A stretch of DNA of 64,000 nt, taken from Blattabacterium cuenoti (GTDB lineage: Bacteria > Bacteroidota > Bacteroidia > Flavobacteriales > Blattabacteriaceae). This document shows positions 10,664-20,273 of this stretch, piece after piece. The stretch spans positions 1 through 64,000 of the forward strand of contig NZ_CP059183.1 of the NCBI RefSeq assembly GCF_014251275.1, read 5' to 3'. The notes under the pieces were generated by a model that saw only the letters and a program-made list of their open reading frames with translations, did no database searches and was not told the origin of the DNA. The position numbers and the translations under genes are program-made. Every line of letters begins with the position of its first letter. The first letter of the stretch is position 1.

Positions 10664-11065
10664 TGGAGCTGGCGGGATTTGAACCCGCGTCCAAACAAAT
10701 AGTTTAAAAGATTTCTACATACTTATCCAAAAAATAATTTTTTACATATTTATCTGAATTTTGGACTTCTGATAAAAATTTAGATTCAAAAAAAATTTCA
10801 GAAAATTTTAGAATCATATTTTTTCCTATCCTTAATAATTTTTAGTATTTCTATATTAAGAGATTATAAGGAATAATCTCTTAGAAATATTTTGCTTCTG
10901 TATTATTTTTACAGATAAAGCTTTTTTTTATTTAAGCAGCAAAAGCGTATTGTTGTTTTTCGCCATTTATAAAATTTGTAACGTTTTATTTACGTGTAAA
11001 TCCTTACGTAACACGGTATGCTTACTTTTATAACTAATTTTGCTGTCAATTCCAAAATCAGCCCC
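10664..11065 (-). ncRNA. ssrA: Transfer-messenger RNA (tmRNA)
   Basis: tmRNA frees stalled ribosomes and tags the unfinished protein for degradation. On the minus strand the 5' end reads GGGGCTGATTTTGGAATTGA, and the 3' end carries the T-arm and acceptor strand ending CCAGCTCCA. GGGGCTG pairs with CAGCTCC to make the tRNA-like acceptor. The CCA tail is not encoded. The tag frame runs from 10964 down to 10932: GGC resume codon, then GEKQQYAFAA and a TAA stop. This resembles other Bacteroidota tags, which end in A-x-A-A. Its client proteases, clpP and a clpC-like gene, are also in this window. Confidence 0.95.
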
Positions 11066-11131
11066 GAAAGAGGGTGCTAAATTAATATTTTTTTTTAAAA
11101 TTAAAAAGTATTTATTTTTTTTTTATCTTTT

Positions 11132-12391
11132 TTATAAAAAATTCATTTGATTTGATACATCAAATCTTACTAATAAAAAAATAAGAATTGTAAAAGACCA
11201 TAAAGAAGAACCTCCATAACTAAAAAAAGGTAAAACAATTCCTATTGTAGGAAAAATTCCCATTACCATACTCAAATTAATAACTAAATGAAAGAATATA
11301 ATATTACCAACTGAATATCCAAAAATTCTTACAAATGAATCTTTTTGTCTTTCTGAAATAAAGTATATTCTACTAATAAACAATAAATAAAATATAATTA
11401 AAATTGTACTACCAATAAATCCCCATTCCTCTCCAACTGCACAAAAAATATAATCAGTATGTTGTTCAGGGACAAATTTACCTTTTGTAATTATTCCCTT
11501 CTGATATCCTTTCCCAAAAAATTTTCCTGATCCAATAGCTGTTTTAGAATACAATAAATTATAACCAATATTATTTCTATACTTTTTATTAAATTCATTT
11601 TTAAACAAAATATTTATTCTATCTCTATGATGTTGTTTTAATAATTTTTGAAAAAAAAATGGAGAAAAAAATGATAGTAAAGAAAAATTTACAAATAAAA
11701 AAATATAAAAAAATATATTATTTAATGACCTATTTTTATTACATATAAAAATAAAGAACATAATTAAAAATAATGAAAAAATAATAATACAAGTAGATAT
11801 ATGAATTGATATTATAAACAGTAAAATAGATAATAATAAATAAAATGGAAAAAAAATAGATAATCCTTCTCTATATAAAGTTAAAATAAAAGAAGAAAAA
11901 ACGATAGAAGATCCTGGATCAGGTTGAATAAATATTAAAAATGAAGGAATTATTAATACAAAAAAAATGTAAAAAAAAACTTTTTTATTTTTTTTTATGT
12001 TATACTTACTTAAAATATTAGATAGCATCAAAGATGTTGATATTTTTGCAAATTCTGATGGTTGAAAACTAATTGGACCAATTACATACCACGATTTTGA
12101 TCCATTTATATTTTTTCCAACAAAAAAAATACCTAATAATAAAATTAATGTTAATAAAAATAAAAATAATGTTAACCTTTTATAATGAAATGGTTTTAAT
12201 GAAAAAATAACAAATATAAAAGTAAAACTAAAAAAAATCCAAATTACTTGTTTTTCTGCCTTTTCATGAGAAACAGAATATAAATTTATATACCCAAATA
12301 AAACTAAAAAAAAATAAATTATTAAAACTGGCCAATCTATATTCCTTAATAAGAAAATTTTATTTCTTTTTATTAGAGAAGTTACTTTCAT
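11132..12391 (-). CDS. rodA: Rod shape-determining peptidoglycan glycosyltransferase RodA
   Basis: This SEDS-family polytopic membrane protein polymerises glycan strands during elongation, with PBP2 as partner. It has 419 residues and about ten membrane segments. Family blocks seen include FQPSEFAKIS, QPDPGSS, the long extracytoplasmic loop with FVPEQHTDYIFCAVGEEWG, and PFFSYGGSS near the C terminus. The ATG start lies 32 bp inside the end of mrdA, which points to translational coupling. It is the last gene of the mreB-mreC-mreD-mrdA-rodA operon. The middle (about 170-260) is AT-biased and poorly conserved. Confidence 0.95.
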   Translation of the reverse strand: MKVTSLIKRNKIFLLRNIDWPVLIIYFFLVLFGYINLYSVSHEKAEKQVIWIFFSFTFIFVIFSLKPFHYKRLTLFLFLLTLILLLGIFFVGKNINGSKSWYVIGPISFQPSEFAKISTSLMLSNILSKYNIKKNKKVFFYIFFVLIIPSFLIFIQPDPGSSIVFSSFILTLYREGLSIFFPFYLLLSILLFIISIHISTCIIIFSLFLIMFFIFICNKNRSLNNIFFYIFLFVNFSLLSFFSPFFFQKLLKQHHRDRINILFKNEFNKKYRNNIGYNLLYSKTAIGSGKFFGKGYQKGIITKGKFVPEQHTDYIFCAVGEEWGFIGSTILIIFYLLFISRIYFISERQKDSFVRIFGYSVGNIIFFHLVINLSMVMGIFPTIGIVLPFFSYGGSSLWSFTILIFLLVRFDVSNQMNFL

Positions 12392-14267
12392 AAAAATTGT
12401 TTATATTTGGTCTTTTCATTTTTGCTATTGCATTATACACGTTTTGTAGCCCAGTTGTCATAATTTTTTTTTCTAAATTTTTTCTTTTTACATTTTTATT
12501 TATATACTTTTCTACTATTAAACTAGCAATGGGGCCTGCTAATGTTGAACCATATCCTCCATTTTCTACAATAACTGAAATAGCAATTTTAGGATCATTT
12601 ACAGGAGCAAATAATATGAAAATTGAATGATCTGGTAAAGAAATTATTTTCTTATTAACCTTAATAAAATTTTGTGAAGTACCAGTTTTACCGGCCATAT
12701 TTATATTTGGAATTTTAAATCTCCTACCAGTTCCAATCATAAAAACTTTTTCCATGCCCTTGATAATAAAATCAAAATATTTCCTCTTTATTTTAGTGTA
12801 TTTAGCTTTAGCATAATTATAATTTTTTATTAATTTGTGATTTATTTTTTTTATGATATGTGGAGTATAAAAATACCCTTTATTTGCTATAGCACATACC
12901 ATATTAGATAATTGAATAGGAGAAACGTTAATTTCTCCTTGTCCAATACTATTAGAAATAATAGTAATTGCATTCCATTTTGTTATACCATATTTTTTAT
13001 TATAATAATCTCCAGATGGAATTATACCTTTTTCTCCTGTAGCTAAATCGTTGTTAAAATAGTTTCCAAATCCAAAACTTTTAATAATTTCACACCATTC
13101 ATTTGCTCCTTTAGTTAAATTATTAGGATATTTTTCAATAACCCGTTTATAAACTTGTGCAAAATAATTATTGCAAGAAATTGCTACTGCAGTATCAATT
13201 CCAATTGGGACCCCATATCTACCAGAATGACAATGAATTATTTTTTTACCATAACGAAATCCATTATAACAAATAAAAGTTGTATTCTTTTTTACTACGC
13301 CCATCTGAAGTCCTACTAATTCCGTAAGCAATTTAAAAGAAGAAGCAGGAGAATAAAGCCCCTGTGTAGTCCTATCAAATAAAGGATTATCTATATCATT
13401 CATCAATTTTTTTAATTCTTTAGAACGATTTTCTCCTACAAATAAATTAGGATTATTTGTTGGACTAGAAACTAAAGATAAAATTTCTCCATTTTTTGGA
13501 TTTATTGCAACTATTCCACCTTTTTTTTTAAACATTAATTTTTCTGCATACTTTTGTAAGTTCCAATCTATAGTCAAAGAAATATCGTCTCCACTTACCG
13601 CTTTTATATTATTTTTCTTATTATTATAACTATCTATTATACTTCCTTTTCTATTTCTTATCCAATATTTAATACCTTTTTTTCCTCTCAAAATTTTTTC
13701 ATAAGATTTTTCCACTCCTGCCCATCCAATAAAATCACCTATTTTATAATAATTAGATTCTTTTTTAATATCATTTTTTGATACTTCTCCTATATATCCT
13801 AAAATATTTGTTGAACTGTCTACTTTGTAATCTCTAATAGATCGTTTTGTCCAATCAAATCCTTTGTATTTATACAATTTTTCTTGTATTTTAGCGAATT
13901 TTTCTCTTGGAATAAAAGGAATGAAAACAGATGGTAAATATTTTGAATAAGATTTTGCTTTTTCTAAATTTTTAAAAAAAGTATCTTTTTCAATTTCTAC
14001 AAGATTACAAAATTCAGTAACATTAAAATTTTCATCTATTAAAATTGGAATAACAATTAATTCATATATATATTTATTAAAAACTAACAATTTTTCATTT
14101 CTATCAAAAATAGATCCTCTTTCTGGAATAACAATTTCTTGTTTTATAGATGTGTTAAAAGCGTTTAAAATATATTTTTCAGTATACAATTGGAGATAAA
14201 CTAATCTTATTAATAAAATAATTCCTGTAAAACTTAGTAAAACGTAAAATTTATATAATTTTTTCAA
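12360..14267 (-). CDS. mrdA: Penicillin-binding protein 2 (elongasome transpeptidase)
   Basis: This class B PBP cross-links peptidoglycan during cell elongation, working with RodA. It has 635 residues. An N-terminal membrane anchor (about 8-28) is followed by the dimerisation domain and the transpeptidase domain. The active-site motifs are present: SSFK (nucleophile Ser near 309), SCN near 363, and KTGTSQ near 525. The start overlaps the end of mreD by 4 bp (ATGA), so the two genes are tightly coupled. All catalytic motifs are intact. Confidence 0.96.
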   Translation of the reverse strand: MKKLYKFYVLLSFTGIILLIRLVYLQLYTEKYILNAFNTSIKQEIVIPERGSIFDRNEKLLVFNKYIYELIVIPILIDENFNVTEFCNLVEIEKDTFFKNLEKAKSYSKYLPSVFIPFIPREKFAKIQEKLYKYKGFDWTKRSIRDYKVDSSTNILGYIGEVSKNDIKKESNYYKIGDFIGWAGVEKSYEKILRGKKGIKYWIRNRKGSIIDSYNNKKNNIKAVSGDDISLTIDWNLQKYAEKLMFKKKGGIVAINPKNGEILSLVSSPTNNPNLFVGENRSKELKKLMNDIDNPLFDRTTQGLYSPASSFKLLTELVGLQMGVVKKNTTFICYNGFRYGKKIIHCHSGRYGVPIGIDTAVAISCNNYFAQVYKRVIEKYPNNLTKGANEWCEIIKSFGFGNYFNNDLATGEKGIIPSGDYYNKKYGITKWNAITIISNSIGQGEINVSPIQLSNMVCAIANKGYFYTPHIIKKINHKLIKNYNYAKAKYTKIKRKYFDFIIKGMEKVFMIGTGRRFKIPNINMAGKTGTSQNFIKVNKKIISLPDHSIFILFAPVNDPKIAISVIVENGGYGSTLAGPIASLIVEKYINKNVKRKNLEKKIMTTGLQNVYNAIAKMKRPNINNFYESNFSNKKK

Positions 14268-14782
14268 TGTTTAATTCTTCTAAAGAAAAAATATATAATA
14301 CATAAAACAGTTGTAAAAATACTGCTAAATATTGTTTTTAGTAAAACTATACTATTAAAAAAATTAGGATTTCTAAATATTCCTAATATTAATAAAGATA
14401 TATTGTGTATAATTACCAATGAAAATGTATAAAATATTTTTTTAATTAATGGTAAATCATAAATAGAAAAATCATTTTTTTTTATTATAAAATTATTTCC
14501 ATCAAAAAATTTTAAAAAATTTAATCTTAAAAAAGCTGATAAAGTTATAGAAAATGCATGAATTCCTCTTGTGTTCAAAAAATTATCCATAATCCATCCT
14601 ATTATAAAAGAAAATAAAATAAATATATATTTATTACATTTATATGGATATACTAATATAAAAAGTATATAAATATAAGCATAATACCCTAAAAATATAG
14701 AATTTAACATTGTAATTTGAACTAACAAAAGAATAAAAATGTATAATATATAAAGGAAAAAAGATTTTATAAAATTTATCAT
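14264..14782 (-). CDS. mreD: Rod shape-determining protein MreD
   Basis: This small integral membrane protein of the elongasome has 172 residues and about five hydrophobic segments. Sequence conservation in the family is weak. The call rests on membrane topology, size and its position between mreC and mrdA, with 4-bp overlaps on both sides. A segment with NTRGIHAFSITL resembles the conserved central part of Bacteroidota MreD. The base composition is strongly AT-driven (many Ile, Phe, Leu and Lys), as expected for a membrane protein in this genome. Confidence 0.85.
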   Translation of the reverse strand: MINFIKSFFLYILYIFILLLVQITMLNSIFLGYYAYIYILFILVYPYKCNKYIFILFSFIIGWIMDNFLNTRGIHAFSITLSAFLRLNFLKFFDGNNFIIKKNDFSIYDLPLIKKIFYTFSLVIIHNISLLILGIFRNPNFFNSIVLLKTIFSSIFTTVLCIIYFFFRRIKH

Positions 14783-15606
14783 TTATATTCAACTTTATGA
14801 ACATTTTCCCATTCTTTTTTAAATAAGTTTTTTACAACATATGCATGTTCTATCGTAGAAAAATTAGAGAAAAGTTTTACTTTTATTATAAAATTTGCGT
14901 TTTCTTCATCAAGTTTGTAAGAATAAACCTTGCCAATTGCAATCCCTTCAGGGAATGTAGAAGATTTTCCATCTGTTTCTATTATATCACCTTTACTTAT
15001 ATTACAATATCTAGGTATATCATTTAATATAACATATTTATAATCAATTCCATCCCAACTTAAAGCTCCAAAACATTTATTTTTTTTCAATCTAGCATTT
15101 ACTTTAATTTTTGGATTTAATATAGAAATTGCTATACTAAAATTAGGAGTAGTTTTTACTATAATGCCAGCTATCCCATCAGATAATATAATACCCATAT
15201 CTACACAAATACCATCAATTCTCCCTTTATTTATAGTTATATAATTTTCTTGTTCATGTATACTATTATTTACAACTTTTACAGGAGTAAAAATATATTG
15301 TTGTAAATAATTTATATCTTCTTTTTTTAAATCTTTATATACTTTTTCTATTTTAGAAAAAATATTTTTATTACGTAAATTTTTATTTTCATTTAAAAGT
15401 TTTTCATTCTCTATTTCTAACAAAAAATAACTACGAAATTTTGAAATAGTTTCGTATAATTTTCCAATTATAAGGTAAGAAGAACCATAATAAATATCTT
15501 GATTAAATTTTGAATCAGAAAATGTAAAGAATATAGCAATACATTCTAATAAAAAGAAAAAAATAAAAAAACGAATTTTTGAAATTAAATTGAAAAATTC
15601 ACGCAT
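14779..15606 (-). CDS. mreC: Rod shape-determining protein MreC
   Basis: This bitopic elongasome protein links MreB to PBP2 and RodA. It has 275 residues, with an N-terminal membrane helix (about 12-28), a coiled-coil stretch (about 65-95) and a periplasmic beta-barrel domain. A block around GRIDGICVDMGIILSDGIAG is typical of MreC. The gene begins 7 bp after the end of mreB and overlaps mreD by 4 bp, so all are probably one transcript. No truncation is evident. Confidence 0.93.
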   Translation of the reverse strand: MREFFNLISKIRFFIFFFLLECIAIFFTFSDSKFNQDIYYGSSYLIIGKLYETISKFRSYFLLEIENEKLLNENKNLRNKNIFSKIEKVYKDLKKEDINYLQQYIFTPVKVVNNSIHEQENYITINKGRIDGICVDMGIILSDGIAGIIVKTTPNFSIAISILNPKIKVNARLKKNKCFGALSWDGIDYKYVILNDIPRYCNISKGDIIETDGKSSTFPEGIAIGKVYSYKLDEENANFIIKVKLFSNFSTIEHAYVVKNLFKKEWENVHKVEYK

Positions 15607-15613
15607 GTTCCAT

Positions 15614-16654
15614 TTATTTCATTAAAAATGTAAACTTATCAATATTTTTTAAAGCAACTCCAGTTCCTTTTACTACAGCTCTTAATGGATCTTCTACTAA
15701 GAAAACAGATAATCCAGTTTTTTTAGATATTCTTTTATCCAATCCTCTTAATAATGATCCTCCACCTGCCATATAAATTCCAGTCTTATATATATCTGCT
15801 GCTAGTTCTGGTGGAGTACTAGAAAGTGTTTCCATAACTGCGTCCTCAATTCTTAATATAGATTTATCAAGAGCAGGTATAGTCTCTTTATATGAAAGAG
15901 TCATTTCTTTAGGTTTACCTGTAGATAAATCCCTACCTTGTATATGAATATCAGTTGGTGGATTTTCTATAGATTCCATTGCGGCCCCTACATCTATTTT
16001 TATTTTTTCAGCTGTTCTTTCACCAATATACAAATTATATTTAGAACGAAGAAAATAAGATATATCGTTGGTAAAAACGTCTCCTGCAATTTTTATTGAT
16101 TTTTGACACACAATTCCTCCTAAAGCAATAACTCCACATTCAGTTGTCCCTCCTCCTATATCTATAATCATATTTCCTTTAGCTTTAGTTACTGATATTC
16201 CAGAACCTATAGCAGCAGCCATAGGTTCTTCTATAAGATAAACTTCTTTTGCATTAAGATGTTGTGCAGAATCTCTTACTGCTCTTTTTTCTACTTCCGT
16301 AATTCCAGATGGAATACATATAACCATTATTAATGATGGTGTAAATAATTTATTGTTAATACCCGGAACTTTTTTAATAAATTCTCTTATCATAAGTTCA
16401 GCAATTTGGTAATCTGCAATTACTCCATCTTTTAATGGTTTATATATTTTTATATTTTCATGTGTTTTACCTTGCATTTTTTTTGCTTCTTCTCCTACTG
16501 CTAAAACTTTTTTATATCTTACATCTATAGCAATTATAGAAGGCAGATCAACTATTATTTTGTTATCATGCATAATCAGAGTATTTGCTGTTCCTAAATC
16601 AATAGCAATTTCCTGACTAAAAAGACTTTTCATAAAATTTATGATTAATCCCAT
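15614..16654 (-). CDS. mreB: Rod shape-determining protein MreB
   Basis: This bacterial actin homologue directs lateral wall synthesis. It has 346 residues, the normal length. The nucleotide-binding motifs are clear: phosphate 1 loop DLGTANTL near residue 19, phosphate 2 loop DIGGGTTE near 165, and the adenosine motif GGGSLLRGLD near the C terminus. It heads the mreBCD-mrdA-rodA operon on the minus strand. An ~87-bp AT-rich gap shared with divergent folK probably holds promoters for both directions. It is among the best-conserved proteins in the window, so a rod cell shape is likely maintained. Confidence 0.97.
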   Translation of the reverse strand: MGLIINFMKSLFSQEIAIDLGTANTLIMHDNKIIVDLPSIIAIDVRYKKVLAVGEEAKKMQGKTHENIKIYKPLKDGVIADYQIAELMIREFIKKVPGINNKLFTPSLIMVICIPSGITEVEKRAVRDSAQHLNAKEVYLIEEPMAAAIGSGISVTKAKGNMIIDIGGGTTECGVIALGGIVCQKSIKIAGDVFTNDISYFLRSKYNLYIGERTAEKIKIDVGAAMESIENPPTDIHIQGRDLSTGKPKEMTLSYKETIPALDKSILRIEDAVMETLSSTPPELAADIYKTGIYMAGGGSLLRGLDKRISKKTGLSVFLVEDPLRAVVKGTGVALKNIDKFTFLMK

Positions 16655-16741
16655 GAATTTTTACTTATGAAAATATTAAACTAATTTAAATAAAAATTAT
16701 AGTTTTTTTGTATATTAAATCTATTATAAAAATATTTAATT

Positions 16742-17290
16742 TTGAAAATACACAATGTTTTTTTGTTACAAGGAAGTAATAAAGGAAATAGAAAAAAATA
16801 TTTAGATGACTCTTTAAATTTAATATGTAAATATATTGGCTCTACAATTAAAATATCTTCTTATTTTGAAAGTACTGCATGGAATATGAAAAATGAAACT
16901 ATGAATTTTTATAATAGAGTATTGCAAATGAATACTATTCATTCTCCAATATTTTTATTAGATAAAATATTAAGTATTGAATACAAAATTGGTAGAACAT
17001 GTATAAAAAAAGAAAATATAAATAATAGAATATTAGGTAAAAAAAAACTAATGTATTATGAAAACAGAGAAATAGACATAGATATATTATTTTATGATAA
17101 TATTATCCTAAATAGTCCTGTATTAACTATTCCTCATCCTATGTTACATTTACGTAGGTTTGTTTTAGTCCCAATGTCAGAAATAAATCCAAAAAAAAGT
17201 CATCCTGTATTTAATATGACAATTATAGAAATTTTAGGAGCATGTTCAGATACAATACTCATTAAAAAATTAATTAATCATAAATCATAA
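16742..17290 (+). CDS. folK: 2-amino-4-hydroxy-6-hydroxymethyldihydropteridine pyrophosphokinase
   Basis: This enzyme transfers pyrophosphate from ATP to 6-hydroxymethyl-7,8-dihydropterin in folate synthesis. It has 182 residues. Family signatures seen are LLQGSNKGNR at the N terminus, ENREIDIDILFYD (the metal-binding Asp pair) in the middle, and PHPMLHLRRFVLVPM. The start is TTG at 16742, which fits the usual N terminus; no in-frame ATG precedes the conserved block. No other folate gene is in this window. ridA follows 30 bp downstream. Confidence 0.93.
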   Translation: MKIHNVFLLQGSNKGNRKKYLDDSLNLICKYIGSTIKISSYFESTAWNMKNETMNFYNRVLQMNTIHSPIFLLDKILSIEYKIGRTCIKKENINNRILGKKKLMYYENREIDIDILFYDNIILNSPVLTIPHPMLHLRRFVLVPMSEINPKKSHPVFNMTIIEILGACSDTILIKKLINHKS

Positions 17291-17320
17291 AACAATAATA
17301 AAAAATAAAATTATAAAAAT

Positions 17321-17707
17321 ATGATAAATAACAAAAAAATTTTATCAAAACAAATTCCATCTTATGGTCCTTACAGTACATGTGTTTTTGCAAACAATTT
17401 TATATTCATTTCTGGACAAATAGGAATAGATATAAAAACTGGAAATTTAGTTACTGATTCTATAGAAGATGAAACAAAAGAAGTAATGAAAAATATACAA
17501 ATTATTCTTATAGAAAATGGATTGAGTTTTAGAAATATAATAAAATCCTCAATTTTTGTAAAAAAATTTGATTCCATTACTAAAATAAATGAGGTTTATT
17601 CAAGTTTTTTTGAAAAAAAAAATTTTCCATCTAGAGAAACAATACAAGTAGTAGGTCTACCAAAAAATGCTAATATAGAAATATCTTCAATAGCATATAA
17701 ATATTAA
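17321..17707 (+). CDS. ridA: RidA family reactive imine/enamine deaminase
   Basis: This small trimeric protein hydrolyses reactive enamine/imine intermediates released by PLP enzymes. It has 128 residues, full length. The YGPYSTCVFANNFIFISGQ block and the FPSRETIQV segment, with the key arginine, are present. The family's downstream cysteine position reads as Gly/Leu (VVGLPKNA), a common variant. It follows folK on the same strand. Gene-level identity is firm; the exact subfamily cannot be set by eye. Confidence 0.92.
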   Translation: MINNKKILSKQIPSYGPYSTCVFANNFIFISGQIGIDIKTGNLVTDSIEDETKEVMKNIQIILIENGLSFRNIIKSSIFVKKFDSITKINEVYSSFFEKKNFPSRETIQVVGLPKNANIEISSIAYKY

Positions 17708-17829
17708 AAAATATATTATTTTATTTTATTATTATTTAGTTATACTATATACTATACGTTATAATACAAAAAAAAGGATTTTTTTTACTAAAAAATTTTT
17801 AAAAATCTTAACATAAAAAAATAATAAAA

Positions 17830-18576
17830 TTGAGATTTTTTATTGAATTATCTTATAATGGAAAGTATTTTTTCGGATGGCAAATACAAAAAAAAGTAAA
17901 TACTATAGAATCAGAAATAGAGTACTGTTTATCAAAATTATTAAAAAAGTCCATTAATATAATAGGAGCAGGAAGGACTGATAAAGGAGTTCATGCAAAA
18001 CAAATGTTTGCTCACTTTGATTATAATGATTACGACAATAATGTAACTAATACTCTTATAAAAAAATTAAACATATTCTTACCAAAATCTATTAGAATAT
18101 GTAATATTTTCCAAGTAAAAAAAAATATTCATGCTAGGTTTGATGCTATTAGCAGAACATATAAATATTATATTACACTAGTAAAAAATCCTTTTAATCA
18201 AGATTTTTCTTGGTATTGTTATTATCAATTAGATATTAAAAAAATGAACTATGCATCAAATAAATTACTAATTTATAATGATTTTAGCTCTTTTTGTAAA
18301 AAAAGAATTAAAGAACATAATAAATGTAAAATTCACTACGTTTATTGGTCTGAAAATAAAAATATTTTATGTTTTACTATTAAAGCTAATAGATTTTTAA
18401 GATCTATGGTTAGATCTATTGTTGGAACACTTATTGATGTTGGAAGAAATAAAATTACAGTAAATGAATTTATAACTATTATAGAATCAAAAAATTATAA
18501 TTATTGTAGGTCACTAGTCCCTGCATGTGGTTTATTTTTACATAGTATTTCTTATCCAGAAGATATTTTTTTATGA
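17830..18576 (+). CDS. truA: tRNA pseudouridine(38-40) synthase TruA
   Basis: This enzyme isomerises uridines 38-40 in the anticodon arm of tRNAs. It has 248 residues. The catalytic aspartate is D51 in GAGRTDKGVHA. The N-terminal IELSYNGKYFFGWQIQ block and the C-terminal FLRSMVRSIVGTLIDVG block are both clear. The start is TTG at 17830, giving the standard N terminus. Its last four bases overlap the ABC transporter start (ATGA), so the two are translationally coupled. Confidence 0.96.
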   Translation: MRFFIELSYNGKYFFGWQIQKKVNTIESEIEYCLSKLLKKSINIIGAGRTDKGVHAKQMFAHFDYNDYDNNVTNTLIKKLNIFLPKSIRICNIFQVKKNIHARFDAISRTYKYYITLVKNPFNQDFSWYCYYQLDIKKMNYASNKLLIYNDFSSFCKKRIKEHNKCKIHYVYWSENKNILCFTIKANRFLRSMVRSIVGTLIDVGRNKITVNEFITIIESKNYNYCRSLVPACGLFLHSISYPEDIFL

Positions 18577-20267
18577 AAAAAAAATCAAAAAATGAAAAAT
18601 CTTCGTTAAAACATTTAATAAAAATTAGTTTAGATTACAAATTTACTATAGTATTAATTATTATTACATCTATATTAATATCTTTGATCTCAGCAAGTCG
18701 TCCAAAACTAATACAAAATGCTATAGATTATAATATTATTTATAAAGATTTTTTAGGATTTCATCATATATTGACATTTATTTTAATTCTTCTTTTTTTA
18801 GAAAGTATATTACATTTTTCTCTATTATATTTATCTAATAAATTAGCTCAAAATGTAATAGAGAAAATTAGAATTCTTTTATTTGAAAAATTGTTAAGTT
18901 TTAAAAGTACTTTTTTTGATAAAACTCCAATAGGAAAAATAATATCTTACTCTATTTCAGATATAGAAACTATTACAGTAATATTTAATGATGGAATACT
19001 ACTTGTTTCTGGAGATATATTGAAAATTTTTATGATTATTTTCGTAATGTATACTGTACATAAAAAATTATCTTTTATTGTATTGTTTACTATTCCAATA
19101 ATATACATTATTACTAGACTTTTTCAAAAAACATTAAAAAAGGCTTTTCATGATGAAAGAATACAAACTTCTCGTTTAAACAGTTTTTTACAAGAAAATA
19201 TTGTAGGAATGTTAATAATTCAACTTTTTCATAAAGAAAAAGAAAAATATCTAATATTTAGATCCATTAATAATGATTTAATGAATGCACACTTTAAAAC
19301 AGTTTTTTATTTTTCAATTTTTTTTCCTATAGTAGAGTTAGTTTCTGCATGTACAATAAGTATTGTAATATTTTATGGTGGATTCAGCGTAATTAAAAAT
19401 GGTGATATTAAACCTGGACAAATTATTGCTTTTATTTTTTTCATTTATCTTTTATTTCGTCCTATAAGACAAATATCAGATAGATTTAATATTATACAAC
19501 GGGGCTTTGTTGGAATAGAACGTATTTTTTCTATATTAAATTCAAAAAAAGGAACAATAGAAAACAAAGGTAACATACATTTAAAAAAAATAAACGGCCA
19601 TATAGTATTTGATAATGTATATTTTTCTTATATTAATGATGAAAAAATGATTTTGAAAGGAGTAACTTTTGAAATTAATCCAGGAGAAAAAGTAGCTATA
19701 GTAGGGCCTACAGGTTCAGGAAAATCAACTATAATACATTTAATTTCTAGATTATATGAGATAAAAAAAGGTAATATATATATTGATGGATATCCTATAA
19801 AAAATATAGATATTAATAATTTAAGATCTCATATAAGAGTTATTGCACAAAACACATTTTTATTTAATGATACTATCATAAATAATATTACTTTAGGAAA
19901 TTCTTCAATAAATATTAAAAAAGTTGAATATATGGCAAAAAAAATAGGGATACATAATTTTATTAAATCTCTTCCTAATGGATATGAATATATAGTAAAA
20001 GAAAAAGGTAATTTATTATCTACCGGTGAAAAACAATTAATTTCTTTTTTGAGAGTTCAAATGCATCCTTATTCTGTACTTATACTAGATGAATCTACTG
20101 CTTCTTTAAATGAAAAATTAGAAAAAGTAATTTATAATAATTATAATAAAGTAACTAAAAAAAAAACATCAATTATCATAACTCATAGACTAACTACTAT
20201 TAAAAATGCTGATAAAATACTGGTACTTGGTAAAGAAGGTCGTATAGTAGAAAGTAGAGAAATATAA
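18573..20267 (+). CDS. ABC exporter, fused permease and ATPase (MsbA-like)
   Basis: This 564-residue half-transporter exports lipids or hydrophobic compounds as a homodimer. Six membrane helices (about 20-310) precede the nucleotide-binding domain. Walker A is GPTGSGKST near 378, the ABC signature is LSTGEKQL near 482 (LSGGQ-like, with the first Gly replaced by Thr), Walker B LILDEST is near 504, and the switch His is in IITHRL. Similarity to MsbA suggests lipid A or phospholipid flipping, but the substrate is an inference. It overlaps truA by 4 bp. Confidence 0.9.
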   Translation: MKKKSKNEKSSLKHLIKISLDYKFTIVLIIITSILISLISASRPKLIQNAIDYNIIYKDFLGFHHILTFILILLFLESILHFSLLYLSNKLAQNVIEKIRILLFEKLLSFKSTFFDKTPIGKIISYSISDIETITVIFNDGILLVSGDILKIFMIIFVMYTVHKKLSFIVLFTIPIIYIITRLFQKTLKKAFHDERIQTSRLNSFLQENIVGMLIIQLFHKEKEKYLIFRSINNDLMNAHFKTVFYFSIFFPIVELVSACTISIVIFYGGFSVIKNGDIKPGQIIAFIFFIYLLFRPIRQISDRFNIIQRGFVGIERIFSILNSKKGTIENKGNIHLKKINGHIVFDNVYFSYINDEKMILKGVTFEINPGEKVAIVGPTGSGKSTIIHLISRLYEIKKGNIYIDGYPIKNIDINNLRSHIRVIAQNTFLFNDTIINNITLGNSSINIKKVEYMAKKIGIHNFIKSLPNGYEYIVKEKGNLLSTGEKQLISFLRVQMHPYSVLILDESTASLNEKLEKVIYNNYNKVTKKKTSIIITHRLTTIKNADKILVLGKEGRIVESREI

Positions 20268-20273
20268 AATTAT

